Positions 1 through 7,340 of a DNA stretch of 11,839 bases are shown here, piece by piece. A program made the position numbers and the translations under genes. Source of the DNA: Bog-366 sp964501985. Its GTDB lineage: Bacteria; Acidobacteriota; Terriglobia; UBA7540. The stretch spans positions 1 to 11,839 of the forward strand of contig CAZCVY010000217.1 in assembly GCA_964501985.1 (NCBI GenBank), given 5' to 3'. The notes below the pieces were generated by a model. That model was given only the letters and a program-made list of their open reading frames with translations. It made no database searches and was not told the origin of the DNA. Within the stretch, counting starts at the first letter, position 1; every line of letters begins with the position of its first letter.

Positions 1-536
1 GTGTTCAGGCGCACGGTGGGGTAGCGGTGGCCGATCTCAATGTGCTCGTCCATCATCCCCTGCCGCGCGTGTTTGGTGAGGCGATACCACGCTTTGCTTT
101 TGACGAAGGGGTATACAAAGAGATAACGGAATTGCCCGGGGATCAGCTTCAGCCGCGTGCCTTCCTGCCCGGCGTGCGTGTGCTTGCCGACATAGACGGA
201 GCGCTTGGTCATCGACAAAAACGAATAGGGAGTGGTCATGTAGTTGCCCAACTCGGTCTCGAGCAGCTTCGCCATCATCTCCTGAAACTTCAGCAGGTCG
301 AAGCCAATGCGCCACAGCATGAAGTCGCAATCGCCGCGCACTCCGATCATCGAGTAAGCGATGGTCATCACATCCTGGTCGTAGCTTTTGACCACGTCGA
401 TGAACTGGCACTTGCCACGCTTGCGGTCTTCTGCCGGCAGCCGTCGCCACGCGGGGTCGACTTTATAGAATCCGAAATTTACGTATTGACGGCGGTCGTC
501 GCCGCTTGCCGCTTCCGGGGGTTTGTGTTCACTCAA
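1..536 (-). CDS. Chlorite dismutase-family (HemQ-like) haem protein, partial (C-terminus off window)
   Basis: The minus-strand reading frame gives about 178 residues and runs off the left edge, so the C-terminal part is missing (family members are usually about 230-250 aa). The start is a TTG at 536, chosen because a GAGGAG ribosome binding site lies 7 nt upstream; the frame stays open further upstream but no ATG is seen there. The family is recognised from FGFYKVDPAWRRLP near residues 21-34, the central MLWRIGFDLLKFQ segment (73-85) and the haem-site pattern: YPFVK (Tyr142, Lys146), WY (150-151) and MMDEH with His165. The Tyr and Lys match the catalytic and propionate-contact residues, and the His the proximal haem ligand, of coproheme decarboxylase HemQ; W150-to-His165 spacing is the same as in the family. 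The residue aligned with the distal Arg of true chlorite dismutases looks like Leu177 or Asn178, so chlorite detoxification is unlikely. HemQ makes haem b from coprohaem in the cytoplasm; whether this protein does so is inferred. Confidence 0.85.
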   Translation of the reverse strand, partial: MSEHKPPEAASGDDRRQYVNFGFYKVDPAWRRLPAEDRKRGKCQFIDVVKSYDQDVMTIAYSMIGVRGDCDFMLWRIGFDLLKFQEMMAKLLETELGNYMTTPYSFLSMTKRSVYVGKHTHAGQEGTRLKLIPGQFRYLFVYPFVKSKAWYRLTKHARQGMMDEHIEIGHRYPTVRLN

Positions 537-543
537 GACAATA

Positions 544-549
544 CTCCTC
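544..549 (-). promoter_or_regulatory. Ribosome binding site that fixes the TTG start of the HemQ-like gene
   Basis: On the minus strand GAGGAG lies 7 nt before the TTG at 536. It is a near-perfect anti-16S match, while no ATG or GTG with a comparable site lies nearby in frame. This is why the annotation uses a non-ATG start. Confidence 0.65.
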
Positions 550-597
550 AAGGGTTGATTCGGAAACTCGATCAGTTGTGAGTCCTGATGAAGTTTC

Positions 598-606
598 AAT
601 ATAACA
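598..606 (-). promoter_or_regulatory. Candidate extended -10 promoter of the HemQ-like gene
   Basis: The minus strand reads TGTTATATT, an extended -10 (TGn followed by TATATT, 5 of 6 to TATAAT). No convincing -35 box lies 16-18 nt upstream, which is usual for extended -10 promoters. It would give a leader of roughly 55 nt ending at the ribosome binding site and start codon of the gene. The 25-bp inverted repeat lies just upstream of it. Confidence 0.35.
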
Positions 607-625
607 TGAAACGTCGCGCGAGGAC

Positions 626-724
626 GTAGCGCGGGCGTCCCGCCCGCTGTGGCGAAGGCATCCTGCCCTCGCTATTGGCGCGAGCGGGACGCTCCCGCGA
701 CAGCGGACGGGACGTCCGCGCTAC
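626..724. repeat. Intergenic inverted repeat with 25-bp arms
   Basis: The left arm (626-650) and right arm (700-724) are reverse complements at 23 of 25 positions. Between them lies another short hairpin, GCGGGA-CGC-TCCCGC at 684-698. The whole element is made of GCGGGCGTCCC-like words and fills much of the 291-bp gap between the VWFA-related gene (stop at 828) and the HemQ-like gene. I see no supported gene in this gap. The composition and the imperfect arms suit a dispersed, non-autonomous palindromic element; it may also help end transcription arriving from the VWFA gene, though there is no T-tract. Confidence 0.7.
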
Positions 725-827
725 ATCCGCCGTGCGCATGCGCGCTCCTGAAGGCAGGCATTGGTTCTGATGCGACAACTTCGAAGAAGAAATCGTCACA
801 CTCATGGTCATCAAGAGGCCGGGATGG

Positions 828-3023
828 TCACGGCACTAACACCACCGGCGCCCTCCAGAACGCTGCTTTCTGCCCCGCGGGGTCGAGCACCGTCACCTGG
901 CAGTTATAGTCGCCCGGCGGAAGCTGCTTGATCGCGATGCTGAAGCTGAGGGGCATGGTCTTGAGCCGGTTGTTCACGCCCGTGGTCACCTCCAACGGCT
1001 GGGTCTCGAACGCTTTGGTTTGGGCGCGATAGAAACTCACGTAGGCGACGAGCGGTTGAGTGCTTGCCGCGGCCGGCTCGTAGGCCTGAAGGTAGATGTA
1101 CATGTCCCGGCTTTTGCTGAACACGCGCGTGACGCTGGGAATCAGCTTCTGCCCGTCCTGCACCAACGGGTTGGCCGACTCTTCCCGGTCCTTGGCCTTG
1201 ATCGCGTTGTAGAGAGCATCCTTCAGCTCGATGCGCTGGCTGCTGAGAACCACGGAGCTGATGGGAATTCGCTTCTCCTCCTTGTTCAGATTGGGAATGA
1301 CGAACGTGGTTTCATACGTTCCGATTCTGCCCGTTTCGTCGTCGCGGGCGAGAAACTTGATCGTGTACTTTCCGGGAAGAATGGTGAAGCCCGCGTCGTA
1401 TTCAATCGGGCGCTTGGCCAATTCGAGCGCCGTGGCGTCGCTCAGCCTGATGTTCACCTTATCGCGGACGTTAGTGACGGTCGAGCCGTAGCTGTCCTTG
1501 ATCTCGCCGATGAAGTCGATCAGGGTGTGCTCGGCACCGCCGCGTTTGGCCAGAGCCAGCTCGCGGCCAGGAATCTTCGCGACGACGGGAACGAAGTATT
1601 CGGCCCGATTCAACTGGAAGTAATCAACCTCCATGGCGATGGTGAGGTCGCTGATCGGGTCTTCGAGCATCAAGGCGTCTTCAAGCTGGCGTTCCTTGTC
1701 GGCGGCGGTGAATTTGTTAAAGGTCTTGCCGGCATAATAGCCCTGGCGATAATCGAGATTCGCGAAGAGATCCCCGTTGAGCGAAATCTTGATGCGCCGG
1801 AACTTTCCGTCCTGTGCCGTGAACGTTGTATAATACCCGATGATGTAATAGCTCGATACGGAATCCTGCGCCTGCACAATACCCTTCGCCAGATCGTTAT
1901 AATCGAGCAGGGCCTTTCCACCGGTATCGCCTGCGAGCGCGTAGAGGGTGTCTTGCGATTGCTGGAAGTTGCCCGTAAGCGCCAGCGCCGCGGCTCCGGA
2001 GTACATTCCGATGTTGCCCTGCGACCCTTGAGTGGCGTCGCCGAGGGGGGCCTGGGCAACCAAGCCGCGCGCGTCAATGGGCCAAAAGGAAACGCCCGCC
2101 CGGATGGCGGAATCGATGGTCGCGTGGAGCTGCGCCTGGTTGTCGAGTCCGTTCAACCTCAGACCGCTGGCGAAGTAGACCAGCAGTTTCTTTTCGCTGA
2201 GCTGGCCCAACATTTTCGCGGCCGTCTGGAGCGCGGCCAACTGGCGATCGGTGTTGAAGATGTTGAACTCGCTATCGTCCTGGCCAAAGGCCGAGCCGAT
2301 GTCGGAGGTGCTGGCGTCGCTCGCGGATTCGCCGTAGCCCTGGCCTTCTCCCACAATCATGGTTTGGATGATGCTCAGCAGGCGATTGCGATCGTCAGTG
2401 AAATCCTGGAGGACATCCACCGAGCCGCCCGAGTATCGCAGGATGGCAACGCGGTCCGCCGCGGTCATCTCGGTGCGGATGAATTTCTTCGCCGCGCCCA
2501 GCGCGCGCAACTGGTCCGCGGGCGGCATCGCCGTCATATCGAAGTACAGCGCCAGCAGGCGGCGGTCGTTGTATCGAAGTTTCCCGGGAGTTTCGGTGGT
2601 AATCCGGGTTCGGGAAAGCTTGTCGTAGATCGTGATGTTTTCGGGCTCCCGTGGAGCAGGGGGCGTAGCGAGCGGAGTCTGCGGAAGCTTCTGGGGTTCG
2701 CAGAAACTGATGGTCTGCGGCACTCCGTTCTCGGTCAGCGTGAAGTCTTTCGCGGACAAGCCTTCAATCGGATTTCCTTTTTTGTCCTTCACCTCGACCG
2801 CTTCCACCACAAGCTGCGTGCTCACACGGATTGTGCCGGTGCCGGTGGTCTCAGGGGTCGCGTTCTGCCCCACCTGCTGGGCCGCGGCAGTCAGCGCAAT
2901 CAAGAAAAGCAGCAGTAGTCCACGCAAAGGGGTAAAGCTCGCAAAGGGAAAAGAGGGCTCCTTCCAATTAGGGCTTTGCGCCTTTGCGTCTTTGCGTGAG
3001 ACAGCTTGTCTGTTCAGTTCCAT
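828..3023 (-). CDS. VWFA-related secreted protein of the acidobacterial TIGR03436 type
   Basis: This 731-residue protein has a hydrophobic signal segment at residues 36-48 (LLLLFLIALTAAA), preceded by an unusually long 35-residue N-terminal region. A short beta domain follows (64-110, with VEVKDKKGNPIEGLSAKDF), then a von Willebrand A-like domain at about 155-405 containing LLALYFDMTAM, KLLVYFASGL (279-288), FWPIDARGL (313-321) and SYYIIGYY. The C-terminal 300 residues look like beta-rich repeats. The metal-site motif DxSxS is degenerate here (DMTAM, 162-166), so metal-dependent adhesion is doubtful. The function of this family is not known; export to the periplasm or surface is inferred. The ATG at 3023 begins 3 nt after the stop of the TonB-dependent receptor gene, with GAGG 9 nt upstream, so coupled translation is likely. 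Residues 9-35 are encoded by a palindromic repeat. A TTG at 2927 would give a normal signal peptide (MRGLLLLF...) but has no ribosome binding site. Confidence 0.88.
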   Translation of the reverse strand: MELNRQAVSRKDAKAQSPNWKEPSFPFASFTPLRGLLLLFLIALTAAAQQVGQNATPETTGTGTIRVSTQLVVEAVEVKDKKGNPIEGLSAKDFTLTENGVPQTISFCEPQKLPQTPLATPPAPREPENITIYDKLSRTRITTETPGKLRYNDRRLLALYFDMTAMPPADQLRALGAAKKFIRTEMTAADRVAILRYSGGSVDVLQDFTDDRNRLLSIIQTMIVGEGQGYGESASDASTSDIGSAFGQDDSEFNIFNTDRQLAALQTAAKMLGQLSEKKLLVYFASGLRLNGLDNQAQLHATIDSAIRAGVSFWPIDARGLVAQAPLGDATQGSQGNIGMYSGAAALALTGNFQQSQDTLYALAGDTGGKALLDYNDLAKGIVQAQDSVSSYYIIGYYTTFTAQDGKFRRIKISLNGDLFANLDYRQGYYAGKTFNKFTAADKERQLEDALMLEDPISDLTIAMEVDYFQLNRAEYFVPVVAKIPGRELALAKRGGAEHTLIDFIGEIKDSYGSTVTNVRDKVNIRLSDATALELAKRPIEYDAGFTILPGKYTIKFLARDDETGRIGTYETTFVIPNLNKEEKRIPISSVVLSSQRIELKDALYNAIKAKDREESANPLVQDGQKLIPSVTRVFSKSRDMYIYLQAYEPAAASTQPLVAYVSFYRAQTKAFETQPLEVTTGVNNRLKTMPLSFSIAIKQLPPGDYNCQVTVLDPAGQKAAFWRAPVVLVP
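2919..3000. repeat. Palindromic CGCAAAG repeat lying inside the VWFA-related coding sequence
   Basis: The arms are 2919-2946 and 2974-3000. Each contains three CGCAAAG-like units (or CTTTGCG on the other strand) spaced 8-9 nt apart, and they form an imperfect inverted repeat around a 27-nt centre. The element is read in frame and encodes residues 9-35 of the VWFA-related protein, including SRKDAKAQ and FASFTPLRG. I recall similar RKDAKAQ...FAPLRE peptides as the translated signature of a dispersed repeat common in bacterial genomes; that recollection has not been checked by search. Confidence 0.7.
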
Positions 3024-3026
3024 CGC

Positions 3027-6000
3027 TCAAAACCTCAAACGCAAAGTGGCTTGCAAGCTGCGCATGGCATTGGCCGCGTTAGGCAATCCGAATTGCGCGC
3101 TGTTGACCGTCGTGTTCCAAGTGGTGAACGTGACGTGGTTGAGCAGGTTGCTCGAGTCGATGCGAAAATCGAGATTGAGGCGGCCGCCGAGCCGGAAAGT
3201 CCGCGCCATAGAGGTATTCAACGTGAATTCGGCCGGCCCGATAATCGAGTCTCTTCCGGCGTTGCCCCACTGGCCCGCGAGCGGCGCCGTGTAAGCCGCC
3301 GGATTCAAAAACAAATCGGAGGGGGCCGCGTAGAGTGGCGCGCCCGTGTAGTCCGGCCGGATGCTCCCCGTCACGCCAGTGTCCGGAACGGCAGCAAGAT
3401 ATACCGGCGTTTCCGGCAAGCCGCTGCCGGCGGTGATCTGGGTCAGCACGGTCCACTCTTTGAAGAGCGTGCCCCTCCAGCCGCCCAGCAGAGTTTCTCC
3501 GCGGAGCCCCATGCCGGTGGTGTACTGCGCCTGCACGTTCAGCAGGTGGCGCTGATCGAATGTCGAGAGTCCGCGCTCGCCCTCGAGGTTCAGCCAGTTC
3601 TGCGCGATCGTCGGGGATGTCGGTCCGGAGTTCTGGGTTGTGGTGATCGCCAATCCTCCACCCGAAGACGAATTTCCCGGCGTGGAAATTTGTGTGACAG
3701 GAGCCGCACCCTGTCCCCCCAAGGCGGAATCATCATCGATGGATTTCGAATACGTGTACTGGAGGGTCGCGGTGAGTCCGTTGTGCAGCCTTCGCCGCAA
3801 CTGGACCTGCGCCGCCTGGCGAGCGGAATTGCCGTTCGAGGCGAGATAAGCAAATCCCACGGGACAAGTCGGGCAGAGGTCCGCGGCGCCGATGGGATAA
3901 GTATTCGGCAGAAATTCCTGCACGCCGCGCGTGCCCTTGGTTCCCAGGTACGTTGCCGTCAATTGCAGCGAGCCCGGCAGGTCGCGCTGAAGCGAGGCCT
4001 GCCAGTTCTGCGCGTAGCCAACGCGGAAATTCGGATCGACGGCGTAGAGGTCCGACGTGACCGAGGAGCACGGGCTGAATCCATTCGCGAGGGTGAGAGG
4101 GCACGCCGCGCTGTTCTGCACGCTCAAGCTTTTCGAGAGTGGCGCTTGCTGGGCCATTTGCTGCGCGATGGTCTGATACACCGAGGTGTCGGAGTAGATT
4201 CCATAACCAGCGCGAATCAGCAGCGACGATCTCGAAATCGGCCGCCAGGCAATGCCCACGCGCGGTTCGACCATGCGCTTGTCGGGCCGGATGAGCGAGT
4301 CGGGATACCTCTCGCCCGTCAGCGGCCCCACCGGATGGTTTGCCAATACCGGGTCCGCCGCGGCAAAACTCGGAGTGATGTCCAGATTCACCAGGCGGCC
4401 ATAAAGCTCGGTGATCGGCGCTCCGTATTCCCAGCGTGCTCCCATGTTCAACGTGAATTGCGGGCTCATTCTCCAATCGTCCGTGAAAAACGCATCGTAA
4501 ACGGACTCGCGAAAATACTTGTCCGCATTGCCGAAGGCGATGGAGCTCGTGTCCGGGATTCCCAGCAGAAAATCCGCGAGGTCGAGGCCTCCGACGGTAG
4601 CGCCGCTCACCGTTCCCTCGGTCGCCGCGCCGGTAAACGTAAACGTGCCGCGCGGGTTTTGTTGGGACAGGTAATTGAATTGTTGGCGGCGGAAGTCGCC
4701 ACCCATCGAGATATTGTGCCGGTCGCGGCTCCACAATAGGGAATAGGAAACGGCGTCGGTCTGGTTGCGATCGAACGAGCTTTGCGCATCGGAAAGTCCG
4801 GCGAAGCCGCTCGAAAATGCGAGGGTCGGCGGACCCCAGTTGGCCGGGTCCTGGTTATTCCCCGCGATTCCCGCCGCGGCGGAGACGTTCTCGCGATCCT
4901 CCCAGAAGGGCTTGTCTCTTGTCGCCAAACGGCTGAAACGGAAGCCCAGGGTCCCGAAGAGCCGCTGGCTGAGGCGGTGCGACCAGTTGATGTTGGTGTT
5001 AATTCCCAGCACATTGGTGGTGTCGAGAAAGCCGAAAAGGTTCGGATTGGCCGTCCGAACACTTTGAAAGGCAAAGCCGCCGTAGAGCTGATTCTTGGCG
5101 TTGATAGTGTAATTCAAGCGCGACAGCAGCGCGTCCTGGTGTGTCTCGCTGAGGATAGGAATCTGATAGTTGTACTGTGGATCGCCGCTAAAGGTCGGCA
5201 GCGGATAGAAGTTCAGCAAAGCCTTTGCCTGCGGACTGATTTGGGGAATCGTGTTGCTCTGGAAGGGAAGGCCGGTGGCCGGATTGAAGATCTCGACGGG
5301 CTGCCCCAGCGCATTCAAAGTCTGAGAGAAATCTCCGCTGCGCTCGGCGGAGTCCGGTACCAGAGCCGATTGCGTTGAGGCGTTAGCTGTGCGGGTCCAT
5401 ATATAAGCGACGAAGAAGTTGGGCCCGTGAGGGAGCAGGCGCGGAATCTTCAGCGGGCCGCCCAGCGTTGCGATCCCCGTAATGCGGTTGTAGGCGGGCT
5501 TGGGGGTGTTCTGGCCGCTCAAGGAAAAAGGCCGGGCATCCAACGCGGAATTGCCGAAGATGAGTCCCAGTCCCCCGTTGTACAGCCCTCTGCCGCCGTT
5601 GCGATTGTTTCCGAAGGCCATCATCTGCGCGAAGGGGGAGGTGGCGCCGTTGATGACGCTGCCGTTGATCAGCAGGCCGTCGGCGGCGCGCTGGCTGAGG
5701 TCTTCCTGTTCCTTCTCCGGCGCCGCAGCAACCGATGGCTTGGGCTGTTCGTTCTTGGCTTCCGCAGCCGCGGTTCCAGCGGCCGGAACCGGTTGCAGGG
5801 GCACGCCGTGGCCCCCGACTACGCGTTGGGCTTTGATTTCATCCAGCGGCGCCATCTTCAATTCCAACTTCGCCGCGGGCGTGTTCGGTCCAATCACCAC
5901 TTCCTGCTCGAGCGGGGCGAAGCCCGTCATTTCGACTTGAATCTCCCACTTCCCTTCTGCCAGGTCAGGAAATGAGTAGGCGCCTTGCTGGTCGGTGCTG

Positions 6001-6176
6001 GTCACCAGGTGTTTCGCGCCCTGAGTGGCCGTTACCGTCGCCCCGGGAACCGGGAGTCCGGTGAACGTAACCTGACCGTGGAACTCCCCCGCGGCCGCAA
6101 GCCTCGGAAAAACTAGCAAGAGGAAAAGGAGAGGGAGAAGAAGGTGAGTCCGCCGGCGCTGTGCTCTCATCAACAT
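3027..6176 (-). CDS. TonB-dependent outer-membrane receptor, Oar-like, with carboxypeptidase-regulatory-like N-terminal domain
   Basis: The 1049-residue protein begins with a basic region and a signal peptide (residues 1-29, LLLPLLFLLLVFPRLAAA). A carboxypeptidase-regulatory-like beta-sandwich follows at 31-110 (GQVTFTGLPVPGATVTA, GAYSFPDLAEGKW). Then come a Pro/Ala/Glu-rich linker at about 118-160, a short divergent plug-like region at 165-260 and a long beta-barrel region. The phrase SAERSGDFSQ near 276-285 is typical of Oar-like acidobacterial receptors, and the chain ends in LRLRF, an aromatic terminus as expected for a BAM-recognised barrel strand. Such proteins sit in the outer membrane and are thought to import or export large substrates using TonB energy; the substrate here cannot be told. 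The start could be the ATG at 6176 or at 6170; neither has a clear ribosome binding site, and a tandem AACTTTGA lies directly before the first. Its stop lies 3 nt from the VWFA gene start. Confidence 0.9.
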   Translation of the reverse strand: MLMRAQRRRTHLLLPLLFLLLVFPRLAAAGEFHGQVTFTGLPVPGATVTATQGAKHLVTSTDQQGAYSFPDLAEGKWEIQVEMTGFAPLEQEVVIGPNTPAAKLELKMAPLDEIKAQRVVGGHGVPLQPVPAAGTAAAEAKNEQPKPSVAAAPEKEQEDLSQRAADGLLINGSVINGATSPFAQMMAFGNNRNGGRGLYNGGLGLIFGNSALDARPFSLSGQNTPKPAYNRITGIATLGGPLKIPRLLPHGPNFFVAYIWTRTANASTQSALVPDSAERSGDFSQTLNALGQPVEIFNPATGLPFQSNTIPQISPQAKALLNFYPLPTFSGDPQYNYQIPILSETHQDALLSRLNYTINAKNQLYGGFAFQSVRTANPNLFGFLDTTNVLGINTNINWSHRLSQRLFGTLGFRFSRLATRDKPFWEDRENVSAAAGIAGNNQDPANWGPPTLAFSSGFAGLSDAQSSFDRNQTDAVSYSLLWSRDRHNISMGGDFRRQQFNYLSQQNPRGTFTFTGAATEGTVSGATVGGLDLADFLLGIPDTSSIAFGNADKYFRESVYDAFFTDDWRMSPQFTLNMGARWEYGAPITELYGRLVNLDITPSFAAADPVLANHPVGPLTGERYPDSLIRPDKRMVEPRVGIAWRPISRSSLLIRAGYGIYSDTSVYQTIAQQMAQQAPLSKSLSVQNSAACPLTLANGFSPCSSVTSDLYAVDPNFRVGYAQNWQASLQRDLPGSLQLTATYLGTKGTRGVQEFLPNTYPIGAADLCPTCPVGFAYLASNGNSARQAAQVQLRRRLHNGLTATLQYTYSKSIDDDSALGGQGAAPVTQISTPGNSSSGGGLAITTTQNSGPTSPTIAQNWLNLEGERGLSTFDQRHLLNVQAQYTTGMGLRGETLLGGWRGTLFKEWTVLTQITAGSGLPETPVYLAAVPDTGVTGSIRPDYTGAPLYAAPSDLFLNPAAYTAPLAGQWGNAGRDSIIGPAEFTLNTSMARTFRLGGRLNLDFRIDSSNLLNHVTFTTWNTTVNSAQFGLPNAANAMRSLQATLRLRF

Positions 6177-6270
6177 TCAAAGTTCAAAGTTCGCTCGGAT
6201 TCTCGTCCCGAAATTGCCCTTGCGCACACAATTCTGATTATGGGCGTTGCGCCAAATCGGACCCTCTCCG

Positions 6271-7299
6271 CTAATTCTCCGTGGGAGTCTTCTCCACGTT
6301 GTCGATGACGAGTCGTTCCACCGGGGCCCGGCGCGGTTCCAGCCGCAGGCCGAGTTTCTTCACCGAGGCGAAAACAGTGGCCCCTCCGCCGGGATCGGAC
6401 GCCTCCGGGGCTGGCGACGCGCCGGGCGCCCCACCGCCGGGGGCCCCGCTGGCGGCCGCGCCGGGCGGCGGGTTAAAACCTTGCGCGCGCGCGATCGCCA
6501 TAATATCGGCGAGGGAGATTTCGAGGGTCACCTGATAGTTGCCCTTGAGGCCCGTCATGTCCACCACCTGGCGGCCCTCTCCGCCGCCCATCTGGAGAAC
6601 GGTGGTCAACCTATCGGCAAATCCTGCCATGGTCACCGAACTGGATTCCAAACTCAGCGACTGGGTCTCCATATCCATTCTCGTGGTGATGGTGCCCTTT
6701 TCCCCCATATTCATCGTCGTGGAGCCGTCGGGATTGCGACTGACCCGCATGGGTCCGGTGGGAGTGTCGACCTTAACCTCGCCGGGTTTTAACGGAGCGT
6801 TCTCATCAACGGGCGCGATTGGAGGCGCTTCCTTCAGCTTGGGCCCGTCCTTGGCCACCACCAGGGCGAGCACAGGCTGTTCCTGTGTGTCGCGATGAGC
6901 TCCCAACTTGAATCGTTCTTCCAGCAACGCCTTAAGCATTCCGGGAGCATCATCTTTGGTCGCGCCGTCGGGCAGCTTCGCCGCGATGTCGAATCGCTCG
7001 GTTGCGAGCCATGACGGACCGGCAATCTGATAGGCCTTCACTTGATAGGCATTGGCAATCAGCTCTTTGAGCGGCATGTAGGTGTACGTAGCTTGCGCCC
7101 CGTCAATGTGCGGTCCGAACCTCGGCATCCGTCCGGCTTGCACTTGCTCCCGCATCTTGTTCATGTCGAGGGGAGGTGAGGGCTTTACCGTAGCCACTTC
7201 AAATGCAGGTTTGGTGGAAGCCGTCTGGCCAAGGGCCCCACCGGCAACGAGGAGCAGGCCGGCAGCGAAGGTCAATGCAAATCCACTTCGCGTCTTCAT
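6271..7299 (-). CDS. Secreted stand-alone TIGR03435 (DUF3738) soil-associated protein
   Basis: This 342-residue protein has a signal peptide (residues 1-24, cleavage near ALG-Q) and then a single TIGR03435 domain. Family landmarks are FEVATVKP (33-40), MPLKELIANAYQV (75-87), the GPSWLATERFDIAAKLP block (94-110), LLEERFKL (125-132), LALVVAKDGPKLKEA (144-158), VVDMTGLKGNYQV (245-257) and the terminal VIDNVEKTPTEN. A low-complexity Gly/Ala/Pro insert (276-306) precedes the last strand. The family is abundant in Acidobacteria and has no proven function; a periplasmic location is inferred from the signal peptide. An AGGA ribosome binding site lies 7 nt before the ATG. It is a paralogue of the C-terminal domain of the M56 protein encoded 41 bp upstream, which suggests that the two act in the same process, perhaps as soluble and membrane-bound partners. 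Confidence 0.9.
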   Translation of the reverse strand: MKTRSGFALTFAAGLLLVAGGALGQTASTKPAFEVATVKPSPPLDMNKMREQVQAGRMPRFGPHIDGAQATYTYMPLKELIANAYQVKAYQIAGPSWLATERFDIAAKLPDGATKDDAPGMLKALLEERFKLGAHRDTQEQPVLALVVAKDGPKLKEAPPIAPVDENAPLKPGEVKVDTPTGPMRVSRNPDGSTTMNMGEKGTITTRMDMETQSLSLESSSVTMAGFADRLTTVLQMGGGEGRQVVDMTGLKGNYQVTLEISLADIMAIARAQGFNPPPGAAASGAPGGGAPGASPAPEASDPGGGATVFASVKKLGLRLEPRRAPVERLVIDNVEKTPTEN

Positions 7300-7340
7300 T
7301 GATAATTCCTTTCTATATGCCCCAGCCCCTGACCCTGCGC

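Noticed and set aside
27..581. Plus-strand 184-codon frame and minus-strand 137-codon frame over the left edge
   Set aside because: Both are shadows of the HemQ-like gene, which lies in another minus-strand frame, starts with TTG and lacks its stop inside the window.
596..909. Small open frames in and near the 537-827 gap on both strands
   Set aside because: They are created by the GC-rich inverted repeat, have no ribosome binding site and give low-complexity Arg/Ala/Ser peptides.
1020..2918. Long plus-strand open frame (632 codons) opposite the VWFA-related gene
   Set aside because: It is the antisense shadow of a gene with clear signal peptide and family motifs; the antisense product shows no recognisable domain and is rich in Arg, Gly and Val as expected from GC-rich shadow frames.
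2919..3000. CRISPR-like spacing of the CGCAAAG units
   Set aside because: Units are only 7-9 bp with no unique spacers of constant length; it is a palindromic dispersed repeat.
3006..4739. Long plus-strand open frame (577 codons) opposite the TonB-dependent receptor
   Set aside because: The minus-strand receptor is well supported over its full length; the antisense product is Arg-rich with no domain or signal.
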